From Atherinomorus stipes (taxonomy: Eukaryota > Chordata > Actinopteri > Atheriniformes > Atherinidae), in NCBI GenBank assembly GCA_023101725.1, contig JALJCO010013434.1:1505501-1569500 (forward strand): a stretch of DNA of 64,000 bases. The letters are read 5' to 3'. The notes under the pieces are model-generated. The model did not search any database. It saw only the letters and a program-made list of their open reading frames with translations, and was not told where the DNA came from. Both the position numbers and the translations under genes were made by a program. The stretch's first letter is position 1; each line of letters starts with the position of its first letter. This document shows, piece after piece, positions 40,191 to 51,543 of this stretch.

Positions 40191-40440
40191 CAACTCACGT
40201 ACTCAAGTCTAGGCCTGACCCCGGCTTTACACCTGGTCCGTGACTACGGCGCCGCGCAGCGCAGCGGCTTTGCTGCGACTTCCTCGGTTCACTGTGCGGC
40301 CGTGCAGCGCACCCGCGAGTGCACCAGCTGTTAGATTCGTGACATCACAGAACCACGAGAGGACTGCTAGATTGCCTGTGATTCTCATCCAAATGGCTCA
40401 TTTTGTCCACATGTTCGTGCGTCATGATTTCTTATTTCAC

Positions 40441-40659
40441 TGAAACCTTGTGGACACGGAGATGCTGTCATGTTCAGGTAGTTCAGCAGTTTAAAAGCTG
40501 CACAGTGGCTTTTCAGTAGTTCAGATCGAACCAGACAGGAAGTCAGACACAGGTTCAGTGTAAAATATCCGGTAACCTCCTCAACAAAAGCCACTGTGCA
40601 GCTTTTAAACTGCTGAACTACCTGAACATGACAGCATCTCCGGTGCCCACAAGGTTTCA
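40441..40659. repeat. Inner inverted repeat within the loop
   Basis: 40,441-40,513 and 40,586-40,659 pair over about 73 bp with few mismatches around a 72-bp spacer. Together with the outer right arm (from 40,658) they make a continuous inverted structure, so the extra sequence in the loop is 39,937-40,440. Confidence 0.9.
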
Positions 40660-41160
40660 GTAGCAGTAGATAGGATCATATGCACCACTCTAACCAATCG
40701 TGCTGAAGACAAATGTTAGAACCACCCACCTCATTAGCATATGGAGACAGAAATGCAGAAATAAATAAATGTGGAAATGTAGAAATACAGAAATAAATGT
40801 AGGAAGAAATAAATAAAAGTATGAATAAATAAATGTGGAAATAAATAAATGTAGAAATAAATAAATGTAAAAAATAAATAAATGAATAAATACATAAATG
40901 TATAAATGCACAAAAAGGAGAAAATGCATGAATAAATACATAAATAAATAGACAAATACAAGTAAAAAAAAAAAAAAATTGGCATTTTTTATGACCAAAA
41001 TATATTTATTTATTGATTGATTTATGCATTTCTACATTTATTTGTGTATTTATTTATTTTTATATTTATTCATTTATTTATTTATACATTTGTATGTGCA
41101 TTTATTTATTTATATATGTATTTATTTATTCATATATTTATTTTTTGTTTTGTCATTTTT
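40658..41160 (-). repeat. Right arm of the large inverted repeat
   Basis: Begins CAGTAGCAGTAGATAGGATC and ends TTTTGTCATTTTT. Differs from the left arm by a few substitutions and small indels (for example the length of the A/T run near 40,965-40,980). Confidence 0.9.
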
Positions 41161-41899
41161 CTAAACTAAACTTTTCTTATGACAAAGTGGCTCAAGTTGC
41201 AGTTTTTTAGAGTACAATTTTCTGTCTCATTGTAAAGGAATGCTGTATAATGGTCACTTAATATAAAAAAAAAACCCCTGAATTTAAGTATCACATTTTG
41301 TGGTCTGATAAATTCTTGGCACTGGATTCACAGTTAAGACTGTGGAAAACAACTTGGCTACACTGTCACAGCCTTGCTAATAATACAATACAGATAGCTG
41401 AGCAGCTCACATGAAATGGACATAAAACAACTCTTTTTGACATCACAGTAGCTAATATGCTTGAACTTTGTTATTACAAACCTGAATTCCCATACAGTAA
41501 CATGTTCTTGACTTGGTGATTGTTTTAGTTTTCATTTCCGTTTGACTTGCTTGGTAATGACACATTAGTCAGTGATGTGACTAAGTCAGGAAGTAGATTT
41601 ATCTATGCTCTACTCAGACTTTAAGCCTTAAAACGCCTTAGATATTATTCTTCATCTTGGCCTTACTTAATATGCGGGAAAATGTAAATTTGTCCTGCCT
41701 CATCTCTGCTGCTTGCCTGCAGGCTTCCATCACTCCCCTTTTGTATATGCAAGGCACACGATCACTCACTTGTTCTCATGCTAGAAGGAGAGAGAGACAG
41801 TCAGAGCTGCTGAAGTGTATATTTCCTCAAGGAGGAGAGGAAAACCCAAACAGAAAGTCCCAACTCTCTATGGCACCTAGAAGAGAGTATGAAAAATTA
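41161..41899. other. Non-coding stretch, nothing recognised
   Basis: No exon or repeat terminus supported. Confidence 0.5.
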
Positions 41900-42420
41900 G
41901 GGCCCAATCTCAATTCTCCCCCCTAGCCCTTCCCCTCCGTTTTGCACGTTCACGTGTAGGCAGGAGTGTCTCAATCCTGTTAGGACAGTGGGGTATGGGT
42001 AAGTGGTAGGGGCTGCAGTAGCCTATACTATTGACCCCTTCAAACGAAGGGTTTTGACAAATTTGCCAATCACCGGCAAGATGGCTGCGACATAGTCCCC
42101 ACCCCCCAATATGAATATTTTCTCCATAGGTAAAGTTAAAAAAATGTTTGAAAGCCATTGTATTGTGTAGTTTAACATTGTTTAAATGTGGTCATTCTCT
42201 TTGTAAAATGCACATGGAAAAAAATGGGGGGCAGGTTTCAAAATTTCTCAACTGATTCTGAAATCATAGACCATAGCTTTAAGACATCAGAAAGGGCTTA
42301 ATTATATAGTCACTCCTCTGTGGTCACCATTCTAAACATTTATGGTTAGAGAAATGAATCACCAAAAAAGACGTGTCGTAAAGTCCCGCCTCCCGCGCTG
42401 TGATTGGTCCGGTCAATTTT
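41900..42420. repeat. Probable DNA-transposon ends, unassigned
   Basis: GGGCCCAATCTCAATTCTCC with a C-rich continuation resembles one end of fish DNA transposons that begin GGGCCCAAT. A CG-rich piece (AAAGTCCCGCCTCCCGCGCT, 42,381-42,400, then GTGATTGGTCCGG) is typical of another element. No matching opposite ends were found, so boundaries are approximate. Confidence 0.35.
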
Positions 42421-43876
42421 TTACCGTTGCCGTTGCCGTTTTGTTTTTTTGACGTTTTTATTAGACCCATTATATTAGTTTGCCCATATGACATAAGCCT
42501 AAATATTAAATAAGTCTAGCTAATATTCAACAAAAAAATCTCAATTTTCAAAGCAGGCCATAAATCTATTCAAATTGCCAAAGTCACATTAAATTAACAA
42601 CTGAAAACCCTAGGACAACTTTTAAAAAAAAGCGTCTGGCTTGATGTGCATTAAAACGGTCATGCTTCCAATGTCCCGATGTTTAAAGGCTGATTGTTCT
42701 CTACGTGAGGTAAGACGGGGCGCACAGGCACGGGGTAAAAGAAGGAAGAATGCTGTTTTTTAGGAGTGCCGATTTTAATAATTTAATAATTAAAACAATC
42801 AAATATACAAAGATAATCGAATGGTAACATCAATGGCAAATAGACATTGAACATTCAGTAGAGTTTGTTACCAGGTAGCATGAAATGATCAAAGAGATCC
42901 TTTAAATGTGTCTGTGATTTTTTGCCAGACCAATATGATACAACTTCTTTATCCCACCTGCCCTACATTGGAGGGAGAGGATCCCTCCACTTCAAAAGAA
43001 TGAGCCTTCTGGCTAAAATTGAACAAAATGAAACCATGTTATTATTGGACCCTCCAATGAAATGCCCGTTGGCACCACTGGTGGCTGTGAGTGTTGCTGT
43101 GGCAACTGATTATTCACACCTGTGGCTTACTGCTGTCTGCAGCTTTAAACTTTGGCTTGCCATCTCTAGGCACCAGCCTGTCAGTCATTCAGGACATTTC
43201 TTTATATTTGTTCTGAATGACATTTTATTGATACAAAACAGAACACCATGTTTAACTTGAACTAATATCTTCTGTTTCAGGGTGGCAGTTAGACTCATGG
43301 ATCAGTCATTTAGACTTGGGAGGCCAGGTGGAGGGCAAGATTATCAAGGGGCCCATAAACTAAGTAAGGAAATCATGTTCCTCTCTGTAACACACAACTG
43401 CAAACACTACTGTGATAGCTGTGGCCACATTAAAGAGACATGGGAAACACATCTTTACATTAATAATCTGGATCATCAAGTAGAAATACTGTATGTGCAA
43501 TAAGTTCATAATGGTCCATAGAAAGGTAAGTTAAGTAATGTAAGTCTTAGGGCTCAGTACTGTTAGTGATGCTGATGTGGTAGGCAGGGGATTAGTGGCT
43601 TCTCCTCCTGGCAGTTCTGGCTTGATGGTGGTGGTAGAATTTATCTTTGTCTGACCTAATGACTTGTGTGGCTAACTCCATGTTTGTGAGCCATTGGGGC
43701 TGCTGACACTGGGGCTGAGGTCTATTTCAGCACGTTTTGTCCTTCCTCTTTTCACAGAAATTAGAAATATCTCCCCTTCTCTTTGTTCTTATGTTTTCCC
43801 ATACAAAAAACAAAGACAGGTTACAGGCTATAAATCTCCATGTTTTCATGTCAGCTACTGTTTGGGAATTTCAGTT
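42421..43876. other. Non-coding stretch, nothing recognised
   Basis: A frame at 43,282-43,503 follows a CTGTTTCAG acceptor-like site but shows no domain; the rest is unremarkable. Confidence 0.45.
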
Positions 43877-43888
43877 TATCTGCAGTTC

Positions 43889-44012
43889 AGTCAGTCAGTC
43901 AGTCAGTCATTTTCTGTACCGCTTATCCAGTTCGGGGTCGCGGGGGTTGCTGGAGCCTATCCCAGCTATTATCAGGCGAGAGGCGGGGTACACCCTGGAC
44001 AGGTCGCCAGTC
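43889..44012 (-). mobile_element. Retroposed LINE/SINE tail with 12-bp target duplication
   Basis: TATCTGCAGTTC occurs on both sides (43,877-43,888 and 44,013-44,024), a 12-bp direct duplication. Between them, on the minus strand, lie GACTGGCGACCTGTCCAGGG, CCTCTCGCC, GGGATAGGCTCCAGCAACCC and GGATAAGCGGTACAGAAAAT, ending in a (TGAC)n tail. A tandem tail plus target duplication shows copy-and-paste insertion through RNA. The 124-bp length marks a strongly 5'-truncated LINE or a short SINE. Confidence 0.85.
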
Positions 44013-44195
44013 TATCTGCAGTTCTTATGTAAAAATTTCAATCAACCTAGTTGATGTGTAGTCCCTCACTTAAAACTTGTGCTATTATATAATTAAGTTA
44101 GCACTGATAACTCTATGCTAATGCAGGTTAACAGCCTTTCATAACATTAGCAGTTATATTAGGGAAAATGTCTCTTTTAGAAATGTGCAGCCGGA

Positions 44196-44660
44196 TGTCA
44201 CTGTTTTTAAAGGCATATGCCACCTCTGGGTGAAATTGAGCCTCCCCCCACTGTCCCCTGAGTTGGACAAGTGAGCAGAAGCGTTTTTTAGCCGACCCAA
44301 TCATTCTCTGAATCTCGCAGCACTGACTTTAGCTTAGCTTAGCATAGTTGCTGTAATCAGGTGGTTTCTAGTAGCATCACTTGGCAAAAGTGAACTAATT
44401 AACTCAAATTTTTTTCCAATTGCGTTTTGTGATCCGCACATTCTGATCGAGTACAAACGAGAAGCCGATTTCACATCAAAGGACTGACAAGGTGGCATTC
44501 AATAGGGAACGATATGCTGCGGAAGTAGAGAGGCAAAGCACCGCGGATAGTAGCAAAGGCAGCACGCATGCGCAGCATCCCCAACTTCCGTAAACAGGGT
44601 TGCTGCGCAAAAGATGACTGGTCAGGAAACCACTTTAAAATGAACTTCAAACTATTATAG
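44196..44660. repeat. Single-ended fish repeat beginning TTAAAGGCATATGCCACC
   Basis: The start resembles a TTAA-type element end, and the body contains TTAGCTTAGCTTAGCAT and a CG-rich tract. No second end is visible before the next element at 44,712, so boundaries are uncertain. Confidence 0.4.
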
Positions 44661-44715
44661 TGGCACTAATGATTCAGGCATGCCTGAAAAGAGATTTCTG
44701 ATCTTCTCTTGTTAA

Positions 44716-45217
44716 AGGTAGAGTCCGAAGTCCCTCCAGCGTTTCTGTTTGCAAACAACAGTATTCAAACTTAGCGCTCCTCCCTCTCAGGCTAATGGCC
44801 GCCTCGTTCTAGCTAGCCTATTCAACTTCAAGCTTCTCCTTCAGAGCTCAGAAGCGGGTACAAGCCAAACTATTATTAACCCTGGTTCGGTGCATCCACA
44901 AGTGATTTCTTTCTTTCTTTTTCTTTTCCTTCGAGAGTTGGAGTGACTGGCATCTGCTCCAATCATGAGCTTATTTCCACACAGCGTCATGCTCTTAGCT
45001 CTGTCATTGGCTGGTGATATAAACAGAAATCTCCACCCAGAAACGTCCCGACCAGACCAAAACAACACAAAAGAGCGAATTACAGGCAGGAGGAGAGAGA
45101 GTTGCATTCAAATGCACCACGGCACGGGGGTAGAGGCCGAAAGACGGGTTTTGAGACCAATTTCACTTGCTAAAGTCTAACGTTTATTTTTTACGGGGGG
45201 AACTTCGGACTATACCT
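44716..45217. mobile_element. TTAA-flanked non-autonomous DNA transposon, 502 bp
   Basis: Left end AGGTAGAGTCCGAAGTCCCT and right end (reverse complement) AGGTATAGTCCGAAGTTCCC pair over about 22 bp with few mismatches. TTAA lies directly outside both ends (44,712-44,715; 45,218-45,221). Same target and AGG start as 7,540-8,154 and 63,035-63,471, but otherwise different sequence. The frames inside overlap on opposite strands and show no transposase motif. Confidence 0.8.
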
Positions 45218-45221
45218 TTAA

Positions 45222-45901
45222 AGCTTGTAAAGTACCTCTGTTAGTCTCAGTTTAAGGGTACTGCCACAGCTCATAACAAGTGCGTCTGATGTCCAGCAAG
45301 ATGCATGATTTTCAAAAAATCATTTGAGAAGTATATCCTAAACTTCATATTAACCTTTGTGTAGAGAGGTTAATAGTAAGCAAGCATCATTTATTTTCAT
45401 TTTCCTTTATTTAGCTTCACAATTTTAAAATTATATTTTTTTGATTATATAATTATATTTGCTTACAGTAAACTTTGTTGGACCTAATTTTCAATGTCAT
45501 AACCTTTCAAAGTTTCTCTCATGTCAGTGTTCAAAGAGGAAGCCTGCCTCAAAAGCAGGTCTCCTATGGGAAATGTGAGTTCTCAGCTTTGATTGGATAA
45601 TCAATGTGATTAAATAGAAGTTGGATAAAACAGACACTGAGAACTGTGCAATTCTTTATTTTCACCTGCTAATCTATGAACTGAGAAGATGAGCTGGAAA
45701 CATCTTAATGTTATTATATTTTGTCAACTCATTTCCAAGAAGTCTCTGCTAGAGCCAAGAAGTTGGCCCTATGTTTTAAACTGTCAGTTCTGGCAACCAG
45801 GGAGTTTGTCCTGCACTGAGGAAAGCACTGCATTGTTAAGTCTGATGTGCTGAATGGTTTTTCAACTCCTTGATTTTAGAGGCTGTATATACATACATAC
45901 A

Positions 45902-45904
<3 letters not shown>
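45222..45904. other. Non-coding stretch, nothing recognised
   Basis: No exon or repeat terminus supported. Confidence 0.5.

Positions 45905-45956
<52 letters not shown>
45905..45956. repeat. (TA)n microsatellite
   Basis: About 52 bp of alternating TA preceded by ATAC units, ending exactly where a Tc1 terminus starts. Confidence 0.95.
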
Positions 45957-45959
<3 letters not shown>

Positions 45960-46672
45960 TGCCTGGCAAAAAAAAAAAAGTTGCCACCTGGATTTAACTA
46001 AGCAAATAGGTACGAGCCTCCTATTGGATAATTACTGCATGGGCGATTATCTTTCAGCTGGCAACAAGTTATTTAACCCCAACTGATGCAATGAGTTGCT
46101 TCTCATTTCCTAAACAACCATGTGGAAAGACACATCCATGGTCGTGGAAAAGATGTTAGTCTGTCTGAGAAGGGTCAAATCATTGGCATCAAGAGGTGAA
46201 AACATCTAAGGAGATGCAGAAACTACTAAAACTGGGTTCAGAACAGTCCAACGCATTATGAAAAACTGGAAGGATAGTGGACCATCGTCTTCCTGGAAGA
46301 AATGTGGCCGGAAAGGCAGATGAAGTGATGCAGCATCATGCCTTGTGCCTACTGTATGAGCCTGTGGGGGCAGTGTGATGATCTGGGGTTGCTGCAGTTG
46401 CTCAGGTCCAGGTTCAGCAACAGTATGAGCTCAGATAATGAGGTCAGCTGATACCTGAATATACTGAATGACCAGGTTATTCCATCAATGGATATTTCTT
46501 TCCTGATGGCACGGCCATATTCCAAGATGACCGTGCCAGAATTTATCGGGCTCAGATTGTGAAAGATGGTTCAGGGATCATCAGACATCATTTTCACACA
46601 TGGATTGGCCACCACAGAGTCCAGACCTGAACCCCATTGAGAATCTTTGGGATGTGATGTGGTCAGACTCTA
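45957..46672 (+). pseudogene. Tc1-like transposon, 5' end and degraded transposase
   Basis: Starts CACTGCCTGGCAAAAA after a TA run, the terminus of a fish Tc1 family. An untranslated leader is followed by decayed transposase sequence: a helix-turn-helix part (GTCTGTCTGAGAAGGGTCAA; ACATCTAAGGAGATGCAGAA), then a jump at about 46,310 consistent with an internal deletion, then the catalytic end with TTCCAAGATGACCGTGCCAG and CCCCATTGAGAATCTTTGGG (NPIENLW). The NPIENLW region normally precedes the last acidic residues of the DDE domain. The 3' part and right inverted repeat are missing. Frames are broken, so it is inactive. Confidence 0.85.
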
Positions 46673-48980
46673 CAATCACTGAACTTTATCAACTATGATA
46701 TTTTTCCTCAGTATTTTAACTGTACTGTACATGTAAAATACTGTAACCAACACAAATATTTCCTGCTCAGTGATCAAAAGAAACATTGAAGTGAATAACT
46801 TTCCATGAGGAGTTCTCAAATTCAAATTTTTTGAGTTATTTTTAATAATTTCAGTCCTAGAAAAGAAACGGCAGGAAGTGAGCAGAGATGAGTAAAAACA
46901 AATAAAGGAGTAACAGAACAAAAGAGAGATGTGGTTTAGATGAGGAGGAAGGTGCCTCAGGGGAATTGTAAAGATGGGGAAGAAAAAAGCTTCAAGTGAG
47001 TGAAAGCTGAGGAACTGGAAAGGACAGGCGAGATGAGAGAAAGGATGTTTAAGATAAAGGAAAAACCAAAGACGGGAGAGGTGGACAATGTGTAACAATA
47101 TCAGGAAGAGGAAAGAGAGGCTGCTGGGATAAAGCAGTGAGATAGTTAAGAAGAAGAGACACAAGATGAATGAGTAAAATGGAGAATGGAGGAATTTTGT
47201 GATCATCGCTGGGCTGCAACCCCACTTAGCAACCAGGATGAAAGCTTACCCATTCTACAGGATTCTGGCTGTATGCCATTCTGACACTGATTCCTGTTTC
47301 GCATCACAACACAGTTTTAAAGCTGCCCCTACAAGATTATAGTTAGCATCTAATTTGATCCAATTTTAAACATTAAGCTCTATCAGTCAACATGCCACAC
47401 AATCCAGCTACAACTAAAGTCAATTGTCCTTTGCAGGTTTGAAACTAAGAATGTGCCATCCTTTATTTTTAAAGTTTTACACGCCAGTACATAAAAAAAA
47501 ATCCTGTCACTCAGGATACACATAAATCCCACAGGGATCCAATCGTAAGTCTACACCAGCCTTTTTAAACAGGCTGTGCCACTGTAATTTCAGGGGGTTG
47601 CCAAATCACTGTAAAGCAAATAAAATAAATAAAAGGGGTGTCAAAATTCATGTGCAGGAAGATGAATTTGTGAAGTTAAACTGTCACTTTTATTAACAAC
47701 TAGATTCGTAATAGCTATTAGTTTCAACTTCCATGACGCGTCATCTCACACTGGGTGTCTTTCAGATGTTCATTCACATCTCTGCATACCATGTTCACAT
47801 GAAGAACTGATGTCTGACAGCTGAATAGCCAACAGCTGCTGCCCTTCTTGAGGTGGTAATGCAAGGTGTGACTCCACACGTGACTCCACCCCACACAGCG
47901 TCTTAAAGGGACATGAACTTGGCCTATGAACACACAACCAAAAGAGACAAAAAATACTGAACATACCGACATGAGCAAAATGGCATCGGTGGTCTTTGTA
48001 AATTTTGGTAACAGGAAATTGTCGATATATTGCCCAGGCCTGACTGCATCCGATAATTTGGTTACACAAAAAAACAGGTTGAGAAGAAAAGAGTGTTCCT
48101 GATAAATGTATTTGTATCAAAAGCCAGCCTGTTCTCAACCGTCAACCATGAGAGTGGATGGTGCATACTGGTGTATACTTGTTAGGGGTTTATCGTATGT
48201 TATTGTAAGTTAATCCTGTCAGTATGCATTTGTGGGAGTCAAACTGCTCCAATTTCCTCTAGTCTTCAAGATTGAGGCAGAGTGATGTGGGTGCTGGAGC
48301 AGTGCTTAGGACAATGTTCAGGCAGTGAACCATCCTGTATGTTACTTCTCTCAGAAGTTCAACACTCATCATAGGAAGTCCTCCACCATTAACAAAGAAA
48401 CCCTGGCAATATTTTTGCCACCACAGCGTATTGAGGTATGCCTGTGATTTTACTTTCATCCCGTGGAGGTGTTTACAGATCATAGCCCCCTCCCCTCATT
48501 TATTTGTCATGTCTATAACAGCAACCAGCTGCTAATGAGATGGGCATTAATTGGTCAAAATTACAATATTGTCATCAAACATATAAAGGTGTGATGTTGT
48601 CCAGGCCATTTGGTCCACTTGAGTAAAGAGCAGTGTGAAAGCAAACCAAACCAAATAAAGGTGTGAAATTTTGCAGAATTCTCATTTAATCAAAGAGATT
48701 CCTGACACCATCCAGGAGGGAATGTGCCCTTAGGTATCACCTTTGTATAGTAAAAGATGTTGTTTGTTTCAGTCAGCTGCAAGTAAACCAAAGAGGAAGT
48801 CGGTGTCAGAAGAGAAAACTTAAAGTAGTTTGCCTGAAAATAAGAGGATGTGCAGTCAAAGCCAGGTGTATACTGTTAGACTGCTCCAGGTTAGAACTAC
48901 AACCAACATATGCTTGAAGTCCAAACCCAAAAACCTCAATTTAAAATGGAGGATGGCGCTAGAGTACTGATGTAGAACAG
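46673..48980. other. Non-coding stretch with a long purine-rich block
   Basis: The plus strand from about 46,855 to 47,180 is strongly purine-rich; the 176-residue minus-strand frame over it (Phe/Leu/Ser-rich) is a product of that bias. Nothing else recognised. Confidence 0.5.
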
Positions 48981-49956
48981 TGGAGCGGAACCCAGGTACC
49001 CAAACACTGCAGTCCTACAGACTTTCTGTGTCCCCACTGCAACACACCTGATTCAAAACAAATAGATCCAACAGCCTATCAAGTTCTACACAGTGACTCC
49101 GTTTACATGGACAATAATTCATCTATCCGATTGAAATCTTTCCGATCAGAGCCCCTAGCTGACGTGTTTACATGGACAGTGGAAAAGGGATCCAATCAGT
49201 TGTAGCCTATTTACTCGATGGACAGATATGTTTGTAATGCTTTTGACATGCGCAATGGCTCCTAGTTCTTAAGAAGAGGGGTTTCCTTTTTAATTTTCGA
49301 TCGTCAAAATGCTCAATAATCATTAACTCTTTCAGTAGGGATTAAAAAATCCAGCCAGATAACAGTCTGCACTGGACTCGCAGCTGAAGCACACAATCAT
49401 GAACGAATCTGCAATGGACCTGGGGCAGAAGTGCAGCTACAGCTTTAGGTCCGCCTAACATCAGTTTCCAGTCAGAACGTGGATCATCACCGGATCCGTT
49501 CCACTGTACAAGTTGACTCCTTTATGATTTCGCAAGGCGGATCCGTGGTGAAAAGCGCAGCTATCTGGGGTTGCATCTGCCACAGTCCCGTTCTGTCTTG
49601 CTTCCTCCGTCTTCCCTGAATCTGCTACGTCATACAACCCCCACGTAGTTCAAGCATGCACAGAGACAAAATTCCACAGAAATGATCGGAATGAGTGTGA
49701 CATGCTAATTTTTCCTGCTGATCGGATCATAAAAAGGTTTAAAGCACCCCTCTCGATCAGATTGAAAATTCTTTCCGATCAAGGCCGATAGGATCAGCTG
49801 ACATGTTTACATGACGCATTTTTATTCTGATTGGCATTTGATTGGATCAAATTTGCGCCACGTAAATGCAGTTCGCGACTCATTCATTTAAATCAGATGT
49901 GTTGAAGCAAGGACAGATGGAAGACCTCCAGGATGAGGGCCAATGTTCTGATCTAG
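48981..49956. repeat. Composite repeat with outer inverted CAACACACCTGATT ends
   Basis: Left part has CACTGCAGTCC, then CTGCAACACACCTGATTCAA; the right part (49,880-49,956) carries the same motifs in inverse orientation (TTAAATCAGATGTGTTGAAG). Between them lies the element 49,100-49,876. The outer parts look like one older repeat split by the inner one. Confidence 0.55.
49100..49876. mobile_element. Nested element with TTTACATGG-type ends
   Basis: CGTTTACATGGAC on the left pairs with CCACGTAAATGC on the right. The copies of GACTC just outside (49,095-49,099 and 49,877-49,881) could be a short target duplication. The interior has several CCGATTGAAA and CCGATC motifs in both orientations. Related to 36,734-37,351. 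No coding capacity. Confidence 0.55.
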
Positions 49957-50253
49957 AATCTGTTGAAAGTACACTGTGCTGTTGAGAGCATAACCCAACC
50001 TGTTCTGAGACAGTCTCACAGAATAGAACTGGCTCTACATTTTAAGTCTACAGTATGACATATATATTTTATATTCGCCTCTTTTTATTCGCCTCAGTAA
50101 ACATAATATGACATTGTATCGGCCTAACCTAAATGCTCCTTATTACCTCCGCCACGGGACGGGTTATATTTCCTTTAGCATTGGTTTGGTTGGTTGATCT
50201 GACAGCATATCCAGCAGACAGAAGTTCTGTGGCATAAATGCTCTGGCATAGAC

Positions 50254-50400
50254 CAGTGTTTCTCAATCCTGGTCCTGGGTACCATTGCCCTGCATGTGTT
50301 TGAGGTGTCCATACTTAAACCCAGCTGACTCAAATGAATGGCTCATCAGTAGGCTTGAAAAGAACATGATGAGTGGTTCAGTTAATTTGCAAGGTGTGCT
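50254..50400 (+). repeat. Fish interspersed repeat (TCAATCCTGGTCCTGGG type)
   Basis: GTTTCTCAATCCTGGTCCTG, TGCCCTGCATGTGTTTGAGG and GACTCAAATGAATGGCTCAT. Same family as 22,676-22,785. Confidence 0.6.
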
Positions 50401-50987
50401 AGCGTTGGTAAAAACCAAAACTTGGTTTGTTCTGTTTGACTAGCTGCCTGGGAACAGGGGAACTCTGTTTCATCACTATTAGCGGCACTTAGCACTCCCG
50501 CAATGCTTGCTGGGCAAGAGGTCATAGTCAGATCAGTAGGTTGCCAGGTTTGCCAGTTGCCTCTGTAGGGTGGCATCAGCACACCCTGGCACACCCGTGG
50601 CTACACCATTGCTTTTGTCCCAGCGTTGAGCCTCAAAGAGCCTTCCTGAGACATATAGCTTCAACATTTATCATAAGAAATGTTTATTGTCATACTGTGC
50701 TTGGCGGCAACGTAAATTTTCCAAAATATTTCACAGAGCAAAATATAGTCATACTGCACTGTTTCACAACTCCAAACTGTATTTAGCAACTTCTTTCTTT
50801 ACTCATCATGACTGGCCCTATGGATCACCTACGTCACAACCCGGAACTCATGTGACCGCGAAGCTGGTCCCGGTGAAAATATGCTTCGTATTTGAACGGC
50901 GTCTGATGGACTATGAGCCTCAAAAACTGCTTTTGCACTCTTTTTAATTTTTTTTCTCCGCCGGTCTGTCTTTGAAATATTATAGAA

Positions 50988-51101
50988 ATGACGTCCAGTT
51001 ATACTGAAAGTCTTACTGCCGACGCTAGAAGAAGATACGAAGCTAAACTAGTATCTGTTGGACTAAGTGATGCCCATCTTCTGCTGCTAGAACCTGGTTA
51101 G
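50988..51101 (+). pseudogene. Start of a transposon-borne gene (SWIM/YqaJ-type family, N-terminus)
   Basis: A 37-residue frame MTSSYTESLTADARRRYEAK, then LVSVGLSDAHLLLLEPG and a stop. From memory, the pattern YTESLTxDARxRYxxKL is the typical N-terminus of large multi-copy fish proteins with SWIM and YqaJ-type nuclease regions that travel with DNA transposons. A splice donor may have lain near GCTAGAACCTGGTTAGAC, or the stop reflects the internal deletion. No further domain follows here. Confidence 0.45.
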
Positions 51102-51543
51102 ACGAACCTACCTGTACATAACATCAGTTTCCCGATCTCATGATGTAGATTTGGTTTAATCAGGTAAGCCCCGTGTTCAAGCCATTTATTTTTTATAGAA
51201 TATAAATTTTCCCCGGATTTTTAAGAAATGGTGGTATTTCTTTGATGTACTTCTCAGGAGTTTTCTCTCATTGATAAAGCTATAAATTACCGGCAGTCTT
51301 ATCTGTATGTAACTGGTTATGACTGTGCATGTTTAGAACGCTGCAAATGCCTTTCTGCCGCTTTTTATGCTTTTATTCTTATGTGGGAACATTGATGGCA
51401 GTAATCTGGATGAACGTAATCGTTAACAGTCCTGAGGAGACGGGAACAGCGGGCGGCGCTGTGATTCTGTACATCCACTGATTTAATGGTGTTTTCTGTC
51501 ATCTGTACAAAAACAACTACAGGGTTTAAAAAGTAAGACCACA

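Larger units (their letters stand above)
39438..41160. mobile_element. 1.7-kb inverted-repeat (foldback-like) element
   Basis: Left arm 39,438-39,936 and right arm 40,658-41,160 are reverse complements over about 500 bp with only scattered differences. The outer parts of the arms are AAATAAAT-rich; the inner parts are complex sequence (GCATATGATCCTATCTACTG). The loop has a second inverted pair (40,441-40,513 and 40,586-40,659, GAAACCTTGTGG...CAGTGGCTTTT) and a coding-like ORF. I see no target duplication. It fits either a DNA transposon with very long inverted repeats or a local inverted duplication. High arm identity implies recent formation or gene conversion. Confidence 0.8.

Noticed and set aside
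39234..41210. Many Tyr/Ile/Phe-rich ORFs on both strands in the inverted-repeat arms
   Set aside because: They arise from AAATAAAT-type simple sequence; only the frame entering the loop has protein-like composition.
46676..47206. 176-residue minus-strand ORF
   Set aside because: It lies opposite a purine-rich tract, is Phe/Leu/Ser-rich and shows no domain or splice context.
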